Shown: positions 18,251-26,510 of the stretch, piece by piece | Layout of the letters: each line of letters opens with the position of its first letter | Position numbering within the stretch: position 1 is the first letter of the stretch | Notes under the pieces: model-generated | The model's database searches: none | Told to the model about the DNA's origin: nothing | Seen by the model: only the letters and a program-made list of their open reading frames with translations | Source: UBA2336 sp965227265 | Lineage (GTDB): Bacteria > Bacteroidota > Bacteroidia > Cytophagales > Cyclobacteriaceae | DNA length: 64,000 nt | Direction: 5' to 3' | Assembly: GCA_965227265.1 (NCBI GenBank) | Contig: OZ245738.1 | Span: 3,906,001-3,970,000 of the forward strand | Program-made: the position numbers and the translations under genes

Positions 18251-18282
18251 GTTCCCGGGAGAGATTCCGGGAACTTTTTTTT
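18251..18282 (+). terminator. Strong intrinsic terminator ending the candidate RNA
   Basis: GTTCCCGG pairs with CCGGGAAC (8 bp, 8-nt loop), followed by T8. It lies 3 nt before the -7 box of the sigma factor gene, separating the two transcripts. Confidence 0.92.
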
Positions 18283-18284
18283 GC

Positions 18285-18292
18285 TATTTTTG
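18285..18292 (+). promoter_or_regulatory. TAnnTTTG -7 box of ECF sigma gene
   Basis: TATTTTTG matches the Bacteroidota -7 consensus and ends 7 nt before the ATG at 18300. Transcription starting 5-7 nt downstream would give a leaderless or nearly leaderless mRNA. Confidence 0.6.
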
Positions 18293-18299
18293 TCGCCTC

Positions 18300-18887
18300 A
18301 TGGAAGAAGAGGCACCGAAACAAAGCTATTCCGAAGCGCAGAAAACGCAGATTTTCAACAACGAGTTTATGCCTCACGTAAATTCGATGTATAATTTCGC
18401 CTACCGCCTCACATTCGATGAAGATGACGCAAAAGACCTTGTTCAGGACACGTATTTAAAGGCTTTTCGGTTCATAGAATCATTCCAGCAAGGAACTAAT
18501 GCTAAAGCATGGCTGTTTCGGATTTTAAAGAACAGCTTCATTAACGATTACCGGAAGAAACGTAAGGAGCCGGCTAAAGTCGATTATCAGGAAGTTGAGA
18601 CGTATTATAACTCAGAAGAAGTAGACCGCCAGATTACGCCCGATTTACGGGTAGAGTCGTTGCAGGATATGATCGGGGATGAGATATCCAATGCTTTAAA
18701 TGCACTGGATGTAGACTTTCGCACAGTAATTATTTTGTGCGATCTGGAAGGGTTCAAATATGATGAGATGGCAAAAATTCTCGATATACCAATTGGCACT
18801 GTGCGCAGTCGCTTACACCGCGCGCGCAATCTGCTGAAAGAAAAACTGAGTGAATATGCCAAAAGCATGGGTTATAAAAATACGTAA
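18300..18887 (+). CDS. ECF sigma factor (RpoE-like)
   Basis: 195 aa. Region 2.1-2.4 (MYNFAYRLTFDEDDAKDLVQ and TNAKAWLFRILKNSFINDYRK) and region 4 with its HTH (LDVDFRTVIILCDLEGFKYDEMA, PIGTVRSRLHRARNLL) are complete. This type is widely conserved in Bacteroidota. It is followed after 3 nt by a zinc anti-sigma gene, and then by gmk and nadD with overlapping ends, so all four are probably one operon. The ATG lies only 7 nt downstream of the -7 box. Confidence 0.92.
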   Translation: MEEEAPKQSYSEAQKTQIFNNEFMPHVNSMYNFAYRLTFDEDDAKDLVQDTYLKAFRFIESFQQGTNAKAWLFRILKNSFINDYRKKRKEPAKVDYQEVETYYNSEEVDRQITPDLRVESLQDMIGDEISNALNALDVDFRTVIILCDLEGFKYDEMAKILDIPIGTVRSRLHRARNLLKEKLSEYAKSMGYKNT

Positions 18888-18890
18888 GTT

Positions 18891-19142
18891 ATGAGCCACC
18901 AACCTTCATCCGGTAAGCCAACCTGCATGCAAATGTTGCAGGCGATTATTGATGGCGATGCATCGACAGAGCAGCAGGAAGAATTCAAAGATCACATGTA
19001 CGGCTGCATGCCCTGCTACCAAAAGTATAACCTAGAGATGGTGATCAAAGAGCTCATCAAATCAAAGTGCTGTGGTAAGGATGCTCCAGCGGATTTGATC
19101 CAGCAGATAAAAGCGAAGATCGAACAAAAGACGCCTTCGTAA
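18891..19142 (+). CDS. Small zinc-binding anti-sigma factor
   Basis: 83 aa, cytoplasmic, without a membrane helix. It carries C12 and the H35-x3-C39-x2-C42 pattern of the ZAS (zf-HC2) anti-sigma fold, plus an extra Cys pair at 60-61 that could be redox active (inference). It sits 3 nt after the ECF sigma gene, its probable partner. The last base of its TAA stop is the first base of the gmk ATG, which couples the two. Confidence 0.8.
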   Translation: MSHQPSSGKPTCMQMLQAIIDGDASTEQQEEFKDHMYGCMPCYQKYNLEMVIKELIKSKCCGKDAPADLIQQIKAKIEQKTPS

Positions 19143-19711
19143 TGCCAGGGAAAGCGATCATTTTCTGCGCGCCTTCCGGTTCTGGTAAAACAACCATTGT
19201 AAAACACTTGCTTCAAAATAATCCCGACCTGGGATTTTCTATTTCAGCCGTAACGCGCGACAGGCGCGGCCGCACAGAAGTTGATGGAAAAGATTATCAT
19301 TTTTTAACACCCGATCAGTTCAGGGAAAAAATTCTCAACGAAGAATTCATCGAATGGGAAGAAGTATATGCCGGTAATTACTATGGCACGTTAAAATCAG
19401 AGATCGAACGTGTGTGGAGTGAAGGAAAGAATGTGATCTTCGATGTAGACGTAAAGGGCGGCTTAAGTCTAAAGAAATATTTTGGCGAAAAAGCGCTCGC
19501 GATTTTTGTTTTAGTTCCTTCGATAGAAACATTGGAGCAACGTTTACGTGGAAGAGGAACTGAATCGGAAGATGCACTCTCCAGAAGATTGTTCAAAGCC
19601 AAATTTGAAATGTCGTTTCAGAAGGAGTTTGATGTTGTGCTGGTGAACGAACATCTTGATACCTCGTTGGCTGAAGCCCAAAAGCTCTATAACCAATTCA
19701 AGAAAAAATGA
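19142..19711 (+). CDS. gmk: Guanylate kinase
   Basis: 189 aa. The P-loop APSGSGKTT (10-18), the GMP-binding segment (TRDRRGRTEVDGKDYHFL and EEVYAGNYYGT) and the RLFKAKFEMSF lid/C-terminal region are all present. It phosphorylates GMP to GDP with ATP. The start overlaps the anti-sigma stop (TAATG) and its own TGA overlaps the nadD ATG (ATGA), giving tight translational coupling. Confidence 0.96.
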   Translation: MPGKAIIFCAPSGSGKTTIVKHLLQNNPDLGFSISAVTRDRRGRTEVDGKDYHFLTPDQFREKILNEEFIEWEEVYAGNYYGTLKSEIERVWSEGKNVIFDVDVKGGLSLKKYFGEKALAIFVLVPSIETLEQRLRGRGTESEDALSRRLFKAKFEMSFQKEFDVVLVNEHLDTSLAEAQKLYNQFKKK

Positions 19712-20280
19712 AGGTCGGATTATTTTTCGGCTCATTCAATCCTATCCACATTGGTCATTTAATTATTGCCAACATCATGGCCGAAACAACTGACCTGGAT
19801 AAGGTTTGGTTTATTGTAACTCCGCATAATCCGTTAAAGCCTTCCAAAAGCTTACTGCACGATTTTGATCGCTACGATATGGTACGTGCTGCGGTTTATG
19901 AGCACTACAAGCTACAGGTTTCTGATGTTGAATTTCATCTGACGAAACCTAATTACACCATACATACATTAGTTCATCTCTCAGAAAAACATCCGGACAA
20001 ACAGTTTAAAGTAATCATCGGGGAAGACAACTTAGAAAGCTTTCCGAAATGGAAAAATTATGAGCGTATTCTGGAAGATTACGGACTCTATGTATATCCC
20101 CGCCCGAACGTAACAAATTCTGATCTCAAACGTCACCCGAACGTTCGGATGGTTGAAGCGCCCATGATGGACATTTCTGCCACTTTTATCCGCACGTGTA
20201 TCAGAAACAATCAATCTGTTCGTTATCTTGTTCCGGATGCGGTTGAGGCGATCATCCGCGATAAAAAATTCTATCAGTAA
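19708..20280 (+). CDS. nadD: Nicotinate-nucleotide adenylyltransferase
   Basis: 190 aa with the nucleotidyltransferase signature GSFNPIHIGHL (8-18), the middle VIIGEDNLESFPKW block and the C-terminal ISATFIRTCIRN (ISxTxxR) motif. It adenylates nicotinate mononucleotide in NAD synthesis. Its ATG overlaps the gmk stop by 4 nt. Confidence 0.95.
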   Translation: MKVGLFFGSFNPIHIGHLIIANIMAETTDLDKVWFIVTPHNPLKPSKSLLHDFDRYDMVRAAVYEHYKLQVSDVEFHLTKPNYTIHTLVHLSEKHPDKQFKVIIGEDNLESFPKWKNYERILEDYGLYVYPRPNVTNSDLKRHPNVRMVEAPMMDISATFIRTCIRNNQSVRYLVPDAVEAIIRDKKFYQ

Positions 20281-20356
20281 GCAACATTTTTTAAAAACCG
20301 GGCATCTGTATAGTGCATTTGCCCGTATGGATAAAAATCTGGAAAAAGATCAATAC

Positions 20357-22975
20357 ATGATTCGTTGTCTCCCGCTTCTCTTTTTTGTTTGTCTTTTAGT
20401 AAGTAGCTCGTTCGCGTTTGCCGCGGGAGTACACGGTACAATAAAAGGCGATGATGGTGAAGCTTTATCATTTACCACAATCTTTATTAAGGAATTAGGA
20501 ACAGGAACAACTTCCAATGCCGAAGGTTTTTATGAGATTGTTCTTCCGGCAGGAACGTATACGCTTACCTTTCAATACCTCGGCCATGAAACCCAAGAAA
20601 AAGTAATTACGGTTAGCACTGATTTTACTGAACTGAACATTATCCTGAAAGTTCAGGCTACGGAGTTACGATCGGTTAATATCAGTGCAGGAAATGAAGA
20701 TCCTGCGTACACCATTATGCGTAAAGCCATTGCAAAGGCAACGTATCACTTACAACAACTGGACAGCTACTCAGCACAGGTTTACATGAAGGGAAAAGGA
20801 AAACTTACGGATTATCCCTGGTTAGCTAAGAAGATGATTGAAAAAGAAGGAATTAAAAAAAATCAGGCTTTTGTTGTTGAATCCGTCAGCGAGATTAAAT
20901 ACACCCGACCCAATAAGTTTGAAGAAAAAGTAATCTCAATCCGAACGGATGGTATTGATAAAAATGCTTCACCTGCTCCTTTTCTCCAGGGTAGCTTCTA
21001 CAGTCCAATTATTAATGAAGTTGTATCACCGTTATCACCTTCAGCCTTTGGCTACTATAAATTTGAATACCTGGGCACGTTTGAAGATCGTAACTATCAG
21101 GTAAGCGAGATCAAAGTAACGCCACGCCTTCGCGGAGATAATGTAGTGGAAGGAACAATTTTTATTATAGAAGATTGGTGGAGTATTTACAGTCTGGATG
21201 TGAAGACAACCAAGTTGGGCATAACCTTCGACATCAAACAGGTTTATGCACCTATCGAAGATAAAGCGTGGCTGCCGGTTTCAAACCAGTTTAAAGTATA
21301 TGGCAAAATCATGGGTTTCGCATTTGAAGGTGACTATCTGGCAACCTTGAGCAAGTATAAAATCACAATGAACCCTAAGCTTGTTATTCCGAAAATGGAA
21401 GTAATTGATGAGAAGGTTGAGAAGAAAGAAGCTAAAGCTGTTGAGAAGAAAAACAAAAAGAAAGATCAGGATTTGCAGGAGCGTTTAGCCTCTGGTAAAG
21501 AAATTACGCGCAAAGAGCTCAGACAAATTATGAAAGAAGCTGAGAAAGAAGAATTTAAACAGCTTAAAGAACCTGAAGTAGTTTCAGAAACATCGTACAA
21601 AATAGACAGCACTGCATATAAAGGTGATTCTTCCTATTGGGCAGAGATAAGACCTGTTCCGTTAGCTACAGATGAAGTGATGGGGTATAAAGTCATGGAT
21701 AGTGCAGCGGTGGTGGAACGAAAGAAAGAAGCAGGCGATACCATTCAGCGTAATGAAAAAAACCGAAAAGGTTTTCAGCCCTGGGATTTGTTATTGGGCG
21801 ACTCATACAAGATTTCAAAACATACTAATCTTAAAATAGAGTTTCCGCAAGCCTGGTTTAATACCGTAGAAGGGTTCTATTTACTATACAGACTTAACTA
21901 CGGCATTCAACTTCAGGACACAAGCAAAACGCGTATCAACATTCGCCCGACATTTCGATATTCGTTCGCGCGTGAAAAGGCAAGTGGAAACATAAATGTT
22001 AATATTCGCAATCGGCATTATCGGTTACGCATTGAAGGCGGAAGATACATGCAACAATTTAATGCCGATGAGCCTATTCTGCCAGTCGTGAATACGTTTA
22101 TGACGCTTCTGTTGGAAGAAAACCTGATGAAAATTTATGAGCGTGATTATCTCGATGTGCTCTATAGACGTAAGCTCGATGATAAGTATACGATTGAAAC
22201 TAATTGGACCTGGGCCAGGCGCAGGGCGATGATCAATAATTCTGATTTTAAGCTTGTCAAGCGTGACAAGGTTGAGTATACACCGAATGCTCCAGAAAAT
22301 TTCGAAGCCGATACAACTGGTTTTGCGACACACGAGGCTTTCACCGGCTCGGTAACGTTAACCGCACGCCCGTGGCTTAAGTATCGCATTCGTAATGGAA
22401 GGAAATCGCAGATCGGAAATTCAACTCCAACATTTTCATTGATGTACAAAAAGGGTTTCGATAACATTTTTGGAAGCGATATAAATTTTGACCAGGTAGA
22501 AATTGGTGCTAATCACTCCTTTAACATCGGGGTGCGCGGCAGGTTGGATTTTAATATTCGGGCCGGTGGATTTCTGAACGCGGATAGTGTTGCTTTTATG
22601 GACTACAAACACTTTCTGGGTAACCGAACTCCCTTCAGTACAAGCGATCCTGCTGGCAGTTTTCGGTTGATGGATTATTATCTATACAGCACTTCAGATA
22701 AATACCTTGCTGTTATTGCGCATTATAATTTCAGAAGATTTTTGGTGACATCAATTTATGAGCTACGCATGCTGGGCATTCGTGAAAATGTTTTCATTAA
22801 TTACCTCGCAACACCAACTTCAAAAAACTACACCGAAGTGGGGTATTCCATCGATGGCATCTTGCGAATCTTCAGGCTTGAAGGTGCGGTTGCATTCCGC
22901 GATGGTAAATACCTCGACTATGGATTCCGCATTGGTATTGCCACCAATATTTCCGTTCGTTTCTCGGATAACTAG
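20357..22975 (+). CDS. DUF5686 family outer-membrane protein with N-terminal carboxypeptidase-like domain
   Basis: 872 aa from ATG 20357, where the signal peptide begins (LLFFVCLLVSSSFAFA); longer in-frame starts would overlap nadD. Residues about 25-115 are a carboxypeptidase-regulatory-like module (GVHGTIKGDDGEALSF, then TLTFQYLGHETQEKV). The next part (AYTIMRKAIAKATYHLQQLDSY) is the DUF5686 start. A Lys/Glu-rich insert lies near 350-410. The C-terminal half is rich in amphipathic strands (INIRPTFRYSFARE, YRLRIEGGRYMQQF, DFNIRAGGFLNAD) and ends in SVRFSDN, consistent with a barrel. Function unknown; possibly involved in surface processing or transport. Confidence 0.82.
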   Translation: MIRCLPLLFFVCLLVSSSFAFAAGVHGTIKGDDGEALSFTTIFIKELGTGTTSNAEGFYEIVLPAGTYTLTFQYLGHETQEKVITVSTDFTELNIILKVQATELRSVNISAGNEDPAYTIMRKAIAKATYHLQQLDSYSAQVYMKGKGKLTDYPWLAKKMIEKEGIKKNQAFVVESVSEIKYTRPNKFEEKVISIRTDGIDKNASPAPFLQGSFYSPIINEVVSPLSPSAFGYYKFEYLGTFEDRNYQVSEIKVTPRLRGDNVVEGTIFIIEDWWSIYSLDVKTTKLGITFDIKQVYAPIEDKAWLPVSNQFKVYGKIMGFAFEGDYLATLSKYKITMNPKLVIPKMEVIDEKVEKKEAKAVEKKNKKKDQDLQERLASGKEITRKELRQIMKEAEKEEFKQLKEPEVVSETSYKIDSTAYKGDSSYWAEIRPVPLATDEVMGYKVMDSAAVVERKKEAGDTIQRNEKNRKGFQPWDLLLGDSYKISKHTNLKIEFPQAWFNTVEGFYLLYRLNYGIQLQDTSKTRINIRPTFRYSFAREKASGNINVNIRNRHYRLRIEGGRYMQQFNADEPILPVVNTFMTLLLEENLMKIYERDYLDVLYRRKLDDKYTIETNWTWARRRAMINNSDFKLVKRDKVEYTPNAPENFEADTTGFATHEAFTGSVTLTARPWLKYRIRNGRKSQIGNSTPTFSLMYKKGFDNIFGSDINFDQVEIGANHSFNIGVRGRLDFNIRAGGFLNADSVAFMDYKHFLGNRTPFSTSDPAGSFRLMDYYLYSTSDKYLAVIAHYNFRRFLVTSIYELRMLGIRENVFINYLATPTSKNYTEVGYSIDGILRIFRLEGAVAFRDGKYLDYGFRIGIATNISVRFSDN

Positions 22976-23057
22976 GTTCAAATAAATCCTGCATAGAACC
23001 ACGCAACTTTTACTTAACTCAAAGGTCATTGATTTTTGAGTTTAATAAAGTTAGTGT

Positions 23058-24338
23058 ATGAAAGTTATATTTTCCTGTGTATTGCTGTTCCTGCAATTTT
23101 CAATTGCATGCAGTCAAAATTCTGTATCCATAAAAGATGTTACGGTAGTGGATGTTGAAAAAGGCATACTCTTAAAACATCAAACTGTTAATATTAAAAA
23201 CGGAGTTATTGTTGAAATAGGCTCGTCATCAAAAATTAAAGCAAATGAAAATATTATTGTTGACGGTAAGGATAAATATTTGGCTCCCGGGTATTATGAT
23301 ATGCATGTGCACACCTTTGACAAGGATGAATTTCCGATGTTCCTGATCAATGGAGTAACCACGGTCCGGAATCTTCATGGCGTTAAGGCTCACCTAAACT
23401 GGCGTGATTCAATTCAACAAAATCTTTTGGCAGGACCAAATCTCTACACATCCGGCCCTATTCTGGATGGTAACCCACCCACCCGAAGAACGAACAAGGT
23501 AATGTATACGCGTAAACAAGTCAGGGATACCATAGCCTATCAGAAAAAGATCGGTTATGATTTTATTAAACTTTACGATAACGTACCCGATAGTATTTAC
23601 CAAGAAATTTTAAAAACTGCTGCGGAAAATTTATTGCCTGTTATAGGGCATGTTCCGACACCAATCGGTATTGAAAAATTAATTGCGTATGACGGCCAGG
23701 GCTGTATTGAACATATTGAAGAGCTTGTTCCATTTTTCCCAAATCGTACGGATACAATGTATATGTCCAAAATAGCTAAAGCGCTTAAGGCTAAAAACAT
23801 TTGGATTGATCCGACATTACTTGTGTTTACATGGCCTATCCGTGAAAGAGAACTTTTACCGGAAATGCTTGCTCGTCCGGGAATGCAGTTCATGAATAAG
23901 GAAACGTTACAGATGTGGAACTGGAAAACAAAATTAGAACAATCTGAAGCGGTACCTGAACGAATGAAAGAAAGAACTGAGTTTGCAACCAGGGTTTTAT
24001 TTCCTTTCTTTTTTAAAGCTGGCGTTAACATGATGATCGGAACGGATTCACCCATGCCAACCATTTTACCCGGATATTCCTTTCACGAAGAAATAGCTGA
24101 ATGGGCTTCCGCAGGAATATCACCGATAGATATTTTAAGAGCCTGTACTATTAAACCCGCTACGTATCTAAAAATTAATAACAAAGCCGGCTCGGTAGCG
24201 ATTGGAAAGGTTGCGGATTTGGTATTGTTAAAAGCTGATCCACTTGTAGACTCTAAAAATCTCAGTGCAATAGAAATAGTTATTAAAAGAGGTAATGTGC
24301 ATCCTGTTGAGTCGTTAATGAAATCATTGAAAAAGTAA
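23058..24338 (+). CDS. Secreted amidohydrolase (imidazolonepropionase-like)
   Basis: 426 aa with a signal peptide of about 19 residues. The metal-dependent hydrolase fold is shown by DMHVHTF (metal ligands H83 and H85), the FIKLYDN segment with a candidate carbamylated lysine, VIGHVP, and the catalytic Asp in IGTDSPMP. It has a C-terminal strand set (GSVAIGKVADLVLL) typical of the family. Such enzymes hydrolyse cyclic amides or X-Pro dipeptides; substrate unknown. A weak 8-bp hairpin (23016-23042) precedes the gene. Confidence 0.85.
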   Translation: MKVIFSCVLLFLQFSIACSQNSVSIKDVTVVDVEKGILLKHQTVNIKNGVIVEIGSSSKIKANENIIVDGKDKYLAPGYYDMHVHTFDKDEFPMFLINGVTTVRNLHGVKAHLNWRDSIQQNLLAGPNLYTSGPILDGNPPTRRTNKVMYTRKQVRDTIAYQKKIGYDFIKLYDNVPDSIYQEILKTAAENLLPVIGHVPTPIGIEKLIAYDGQGCIEHIEELVPFFPNRTDTMYMSKIAKALKAKNIWIDPTLLVFTWPIRERELLPEMLARPGMQFMNKETLQMWNWKTKLEQSEAVPERMKERTEFATRVLFPFFFKAGVNMMIGTDSPMPTILPGYSFHEEIAEWASAGISPIDILRACTIKPATYLKINNKAGSVAIGKVADLVLLKADPLVDSKNLSAIEIVIKRGNVHPVESLMKSLKK

Positions 24339-24402
24339 TCTAACGCATTTTGGCTAGCCGATAGTCGTGCGATATTACATTGTAATGCTGTAATTTTACT
24401 GC

Positions 24403-25407
24403 ATGATCATTTCGGTTGACGATTTCTTCGCTTTACGCAAAACGCTACCAGTCATTGATACTCGTTCAGAAGGAGAATTTGAAGCCGGACATATTCATTC
24501 TGCTATCAATATACCGTTGCTTAACAATGCAGAGCGCATTGCGGTTGGTACAGACTACAAACAGAAAGGCCAAGCTGAAGCGATTCGCACGGGCTTTCGG
24601 TTAGTAGGCCCGCGGTTAATGGACATTGTCGATCAGGCTAAAGGCGTTTCAAATGAACTCATTGTTCATTGCTGGCGCGGAGGCATGCGGTCATCAAACT
24701 TTTGCCAGTTTGTAGGAATGGCAGGAGTGAAGACACATCAAATCAAAGGCGGATACAAATCGTATCGACAAGTAGCATTCGATTCGTTTAAAGCTCCGTT
24801 TAAGTTTATTGTCTTGGCTGGTAGCACAGGAAGCGGCAAAACCGAGATTTTAAATGGGTTAGCTGAAGCAGGTGAACAAATAATAAACCTGGAAAATCTG
24901 GCGAATCACAAAGGCTCAGTGTTTGGCGGATTGATGCAACTACCTCAACCAACGACTGAGCAATTTCAAAACAATCTGTTTGAAAAAATATTAACCCTTG
25001 ATCCAAATAAACGAATCTGGATTGAAGATGAATCTATCGCTGTTGGTAAGATTTTTCTTCCGGCAGATTTCTGGAGAACGATGGGCATAAGTCCGATGAT
25101 TAAACTTCAGGTTGATAAGGAGATTCGGATCAATCGATTAGTAGCAGAATACGGACATGCTGATAAACACTTATTCCTGGAAGCTATGACTGGTATTACA
25201 AAGCGTCTGGGTGGCCAACATTTCAAAGCAGCGAAGGAAAAGCTTTTTGAAAATGACATGCCTGCCGTGATGGCTATTTTACTTACCTATTACGATAAAG
25301 CTTATCGAAATGGATTGAATAAAAAAATCAACCGAATAAAAGGATCGTTTTCCTGGAATGGTCAAGATAAGAATGAGTTAATAAAAGAATTAATCACCTT
25401 TAATTAA
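24403..25407 (+). CDS. mnmH: tRNA 2-selenouridine synthase (MnmH/SelU)
   Basis: 334 aa. An N-terminal rhodanese domain (IDTRSEGEFEAGHIHSA, with the catalytic Cys90 in IVHCWRGGMRS) is followed by a P-loop ATPase-like domain (AGSTGSGKTEI, 139-149). This architecture is specific to SelU, which swaps the 2-thio group of the U34 wobble base for selenium using selenophosphate. The gene ends TAA, sharing one A with the selD ATG, so the two are coupled and work in one pathway. Confidence 0.95.
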   Translation: MIISVDDFFALRKTLPVIDTRSEGEFEAGHIHSAINIPLLNNAERIAVGTDYKQKGQAEAIRTGFRLVGPRLMDIVDQAKGVSNELIVHCWRGGMRSSNFCQFVGMAGVKTHQIKGGYKSYRQVAFDSFKAPFKFIVLAGSTGSGKTEILNGLAEAGEQIINLENLANHKGSVFGGLMQLPQPTTEQFQNNLFEKILTLDPNKRIWIEDESIAVGKIFLPADFWRTMGISPMIKLQVDKEIRINRLVAEYGHADKHLFLEAMTGITKRLGGQHFKAAKEKLFENDMPAVMAILLTYYDKAYRNGLNKKINRIKGSFSWNGQDKNELIKELITFN

Positions 25408-26438
25408 TGGAACCTGTCAAGCTTACTCAATATTCACATGGAGCCGGTTGTGGTTGCAAGATTTCTCCTGCTGTGCTGGAGGAAATTTTAAAAACAAATT
25501 TCATTAAAGGAAGCTTTCCGGCATTGCTTGTGGGCAATGAGACAAAAGATGATGCCGCGGTTTACGATCAGGGCGATGGAAATTGCATCATCAGCACAAC
25601 AGATTTTTTTATGCCGATTGTAGATGATGCCTTTACATTTGGTTCCATTGCATCCGTAAATGCGATTAGTGATGTTTATGCGATGGGCGGAAAACCAGTG
25701 ATGGCGCTGGCAATCTTAGGCTGGCCAATCAGTAAACTTTCTCCGGAACTTGCACAGCAAGTTTTGGATGGCGCAAGAGCAGTTTGTGAGAAAGCTGGAA
25801 TTCCGTTAGCTGGAGGTCACAGCATTGACAGTCCGGAACCGATTTTTGGATTGGCCGTAACCGGAATTATTAGGAAAGAGAATTTAAAGAAAAATAATAC
25901 GGCCACCGAAGGTTGTTTATTGTATCTGACAAAACCTTTAGGTGTAGGTATTATCACCACCGCGCAAAAGCGTGGCCTCGCTGAAGCTCAGGATATTGAA
26001 GAAGCTGTAAAGTGGATGACCGAATTAAACACGGTAGGATTTGAATTCGGCAAGCTGGAATACGTGAAAGCACTAACCGATGTAACAGGCTTCGGCCTAC
26101 TGGGACATTTGCTGGAAGTTTGTGAGGGCAGTGGATTATCGGCTGAGCTCGAATATGCTAAAATTCCCTTACTGAAAAATCTTCAATCGTACACCTCAAA
26201 ATTTATTTACCCGGATAATATCATGCGCAACTGGCAGAGTTATGAAAAGAAAGTTTCTGGAATAGGAGCAGAGTCCCTGCTCACCCTTTGTGACCCGCAA
26301 ACCAGTGGCGGATTGCTGGTATGTGTTGAAGAAAGCAGCGCAGATGAATTTGAAAGGACCTCTGCTTCAAGTGGTTATGTTCTAAAGTCAATCGGCCGCA
26401 TGACTGCAAAAAGGGAGTGGACTGTTTTGGTCAAATAA
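25407..26438 (+). CDS. selD: Selenide, water dikinase (selenophosphate synthetase)
   Basis: 343 aa. The N-terminal YSHGAGCGCKIS loop carries Cys15 and Lys18 (equivalent to Cys17/Lys20 of E. coli SelD); the Sec position is Cys. ATP-binding Asp/Asn-rich motifs (DDAAVYD, STTDFFMPIVDD, VNAISDVYAMGG) and ALTDVTGFGLLGH are present. It makes selenophosphate from selenide and ATP. The overlap with mnmH indicates the selenium goes to tRNA modification. Confidence 0.96.
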   Translation: MEPVKLTQYSHGAGCGCKISPAVLEEILKTNFIKGSFPALLVGNETKDDAAVYDQGDGNCIISTTDFFMPIVDDAFTFGSIASVNAISDVYAMGGKPVMALAILGWPISKLSPELAQQVLDGARAVCEKAGIPLAGGHSIDSPEPIFGLAVTGIIRKENLKKNNTATEGCLLYLTKPLGVGIITTAQKRGLAEAQDIEEAVKWMTELNTVGFEFGKLEYVKALTDVTGFGLLGHLLEVCEGSGLSAELEYAKIPLLKNLQSYTSKFIYPDNIMRNWQSYEKKVSGIGAESLLTLCDPQTSGGLLVCVEESSADEFERTSASSGYVLKSIGRMTAKREWTVLVK

Positions 26439-26510
26439 AAAAACTGAATCTTTATCAGTTTCATTAAACCTTTTGAAAGGATTGAGGTCTAATTTGTGAA
26501 ACACAGGTGT

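Noticed and set aside
17823..18282. RNase P RNA, tmRNA, 6S or SRP RNA
   Set aside because: The GAGGAAAGUCC-type RNase P core, the tmRNA acceptor ends with TTCGA arm and the SRP GGAAGG-AGCA motifs were not found on the plus strand.
23597..24064. 155-codon open frame antisense to the amidohydrolase
   Set aside because: It mirrors the coding strand of a clear enzyme gene and has no protein-like features of its own.
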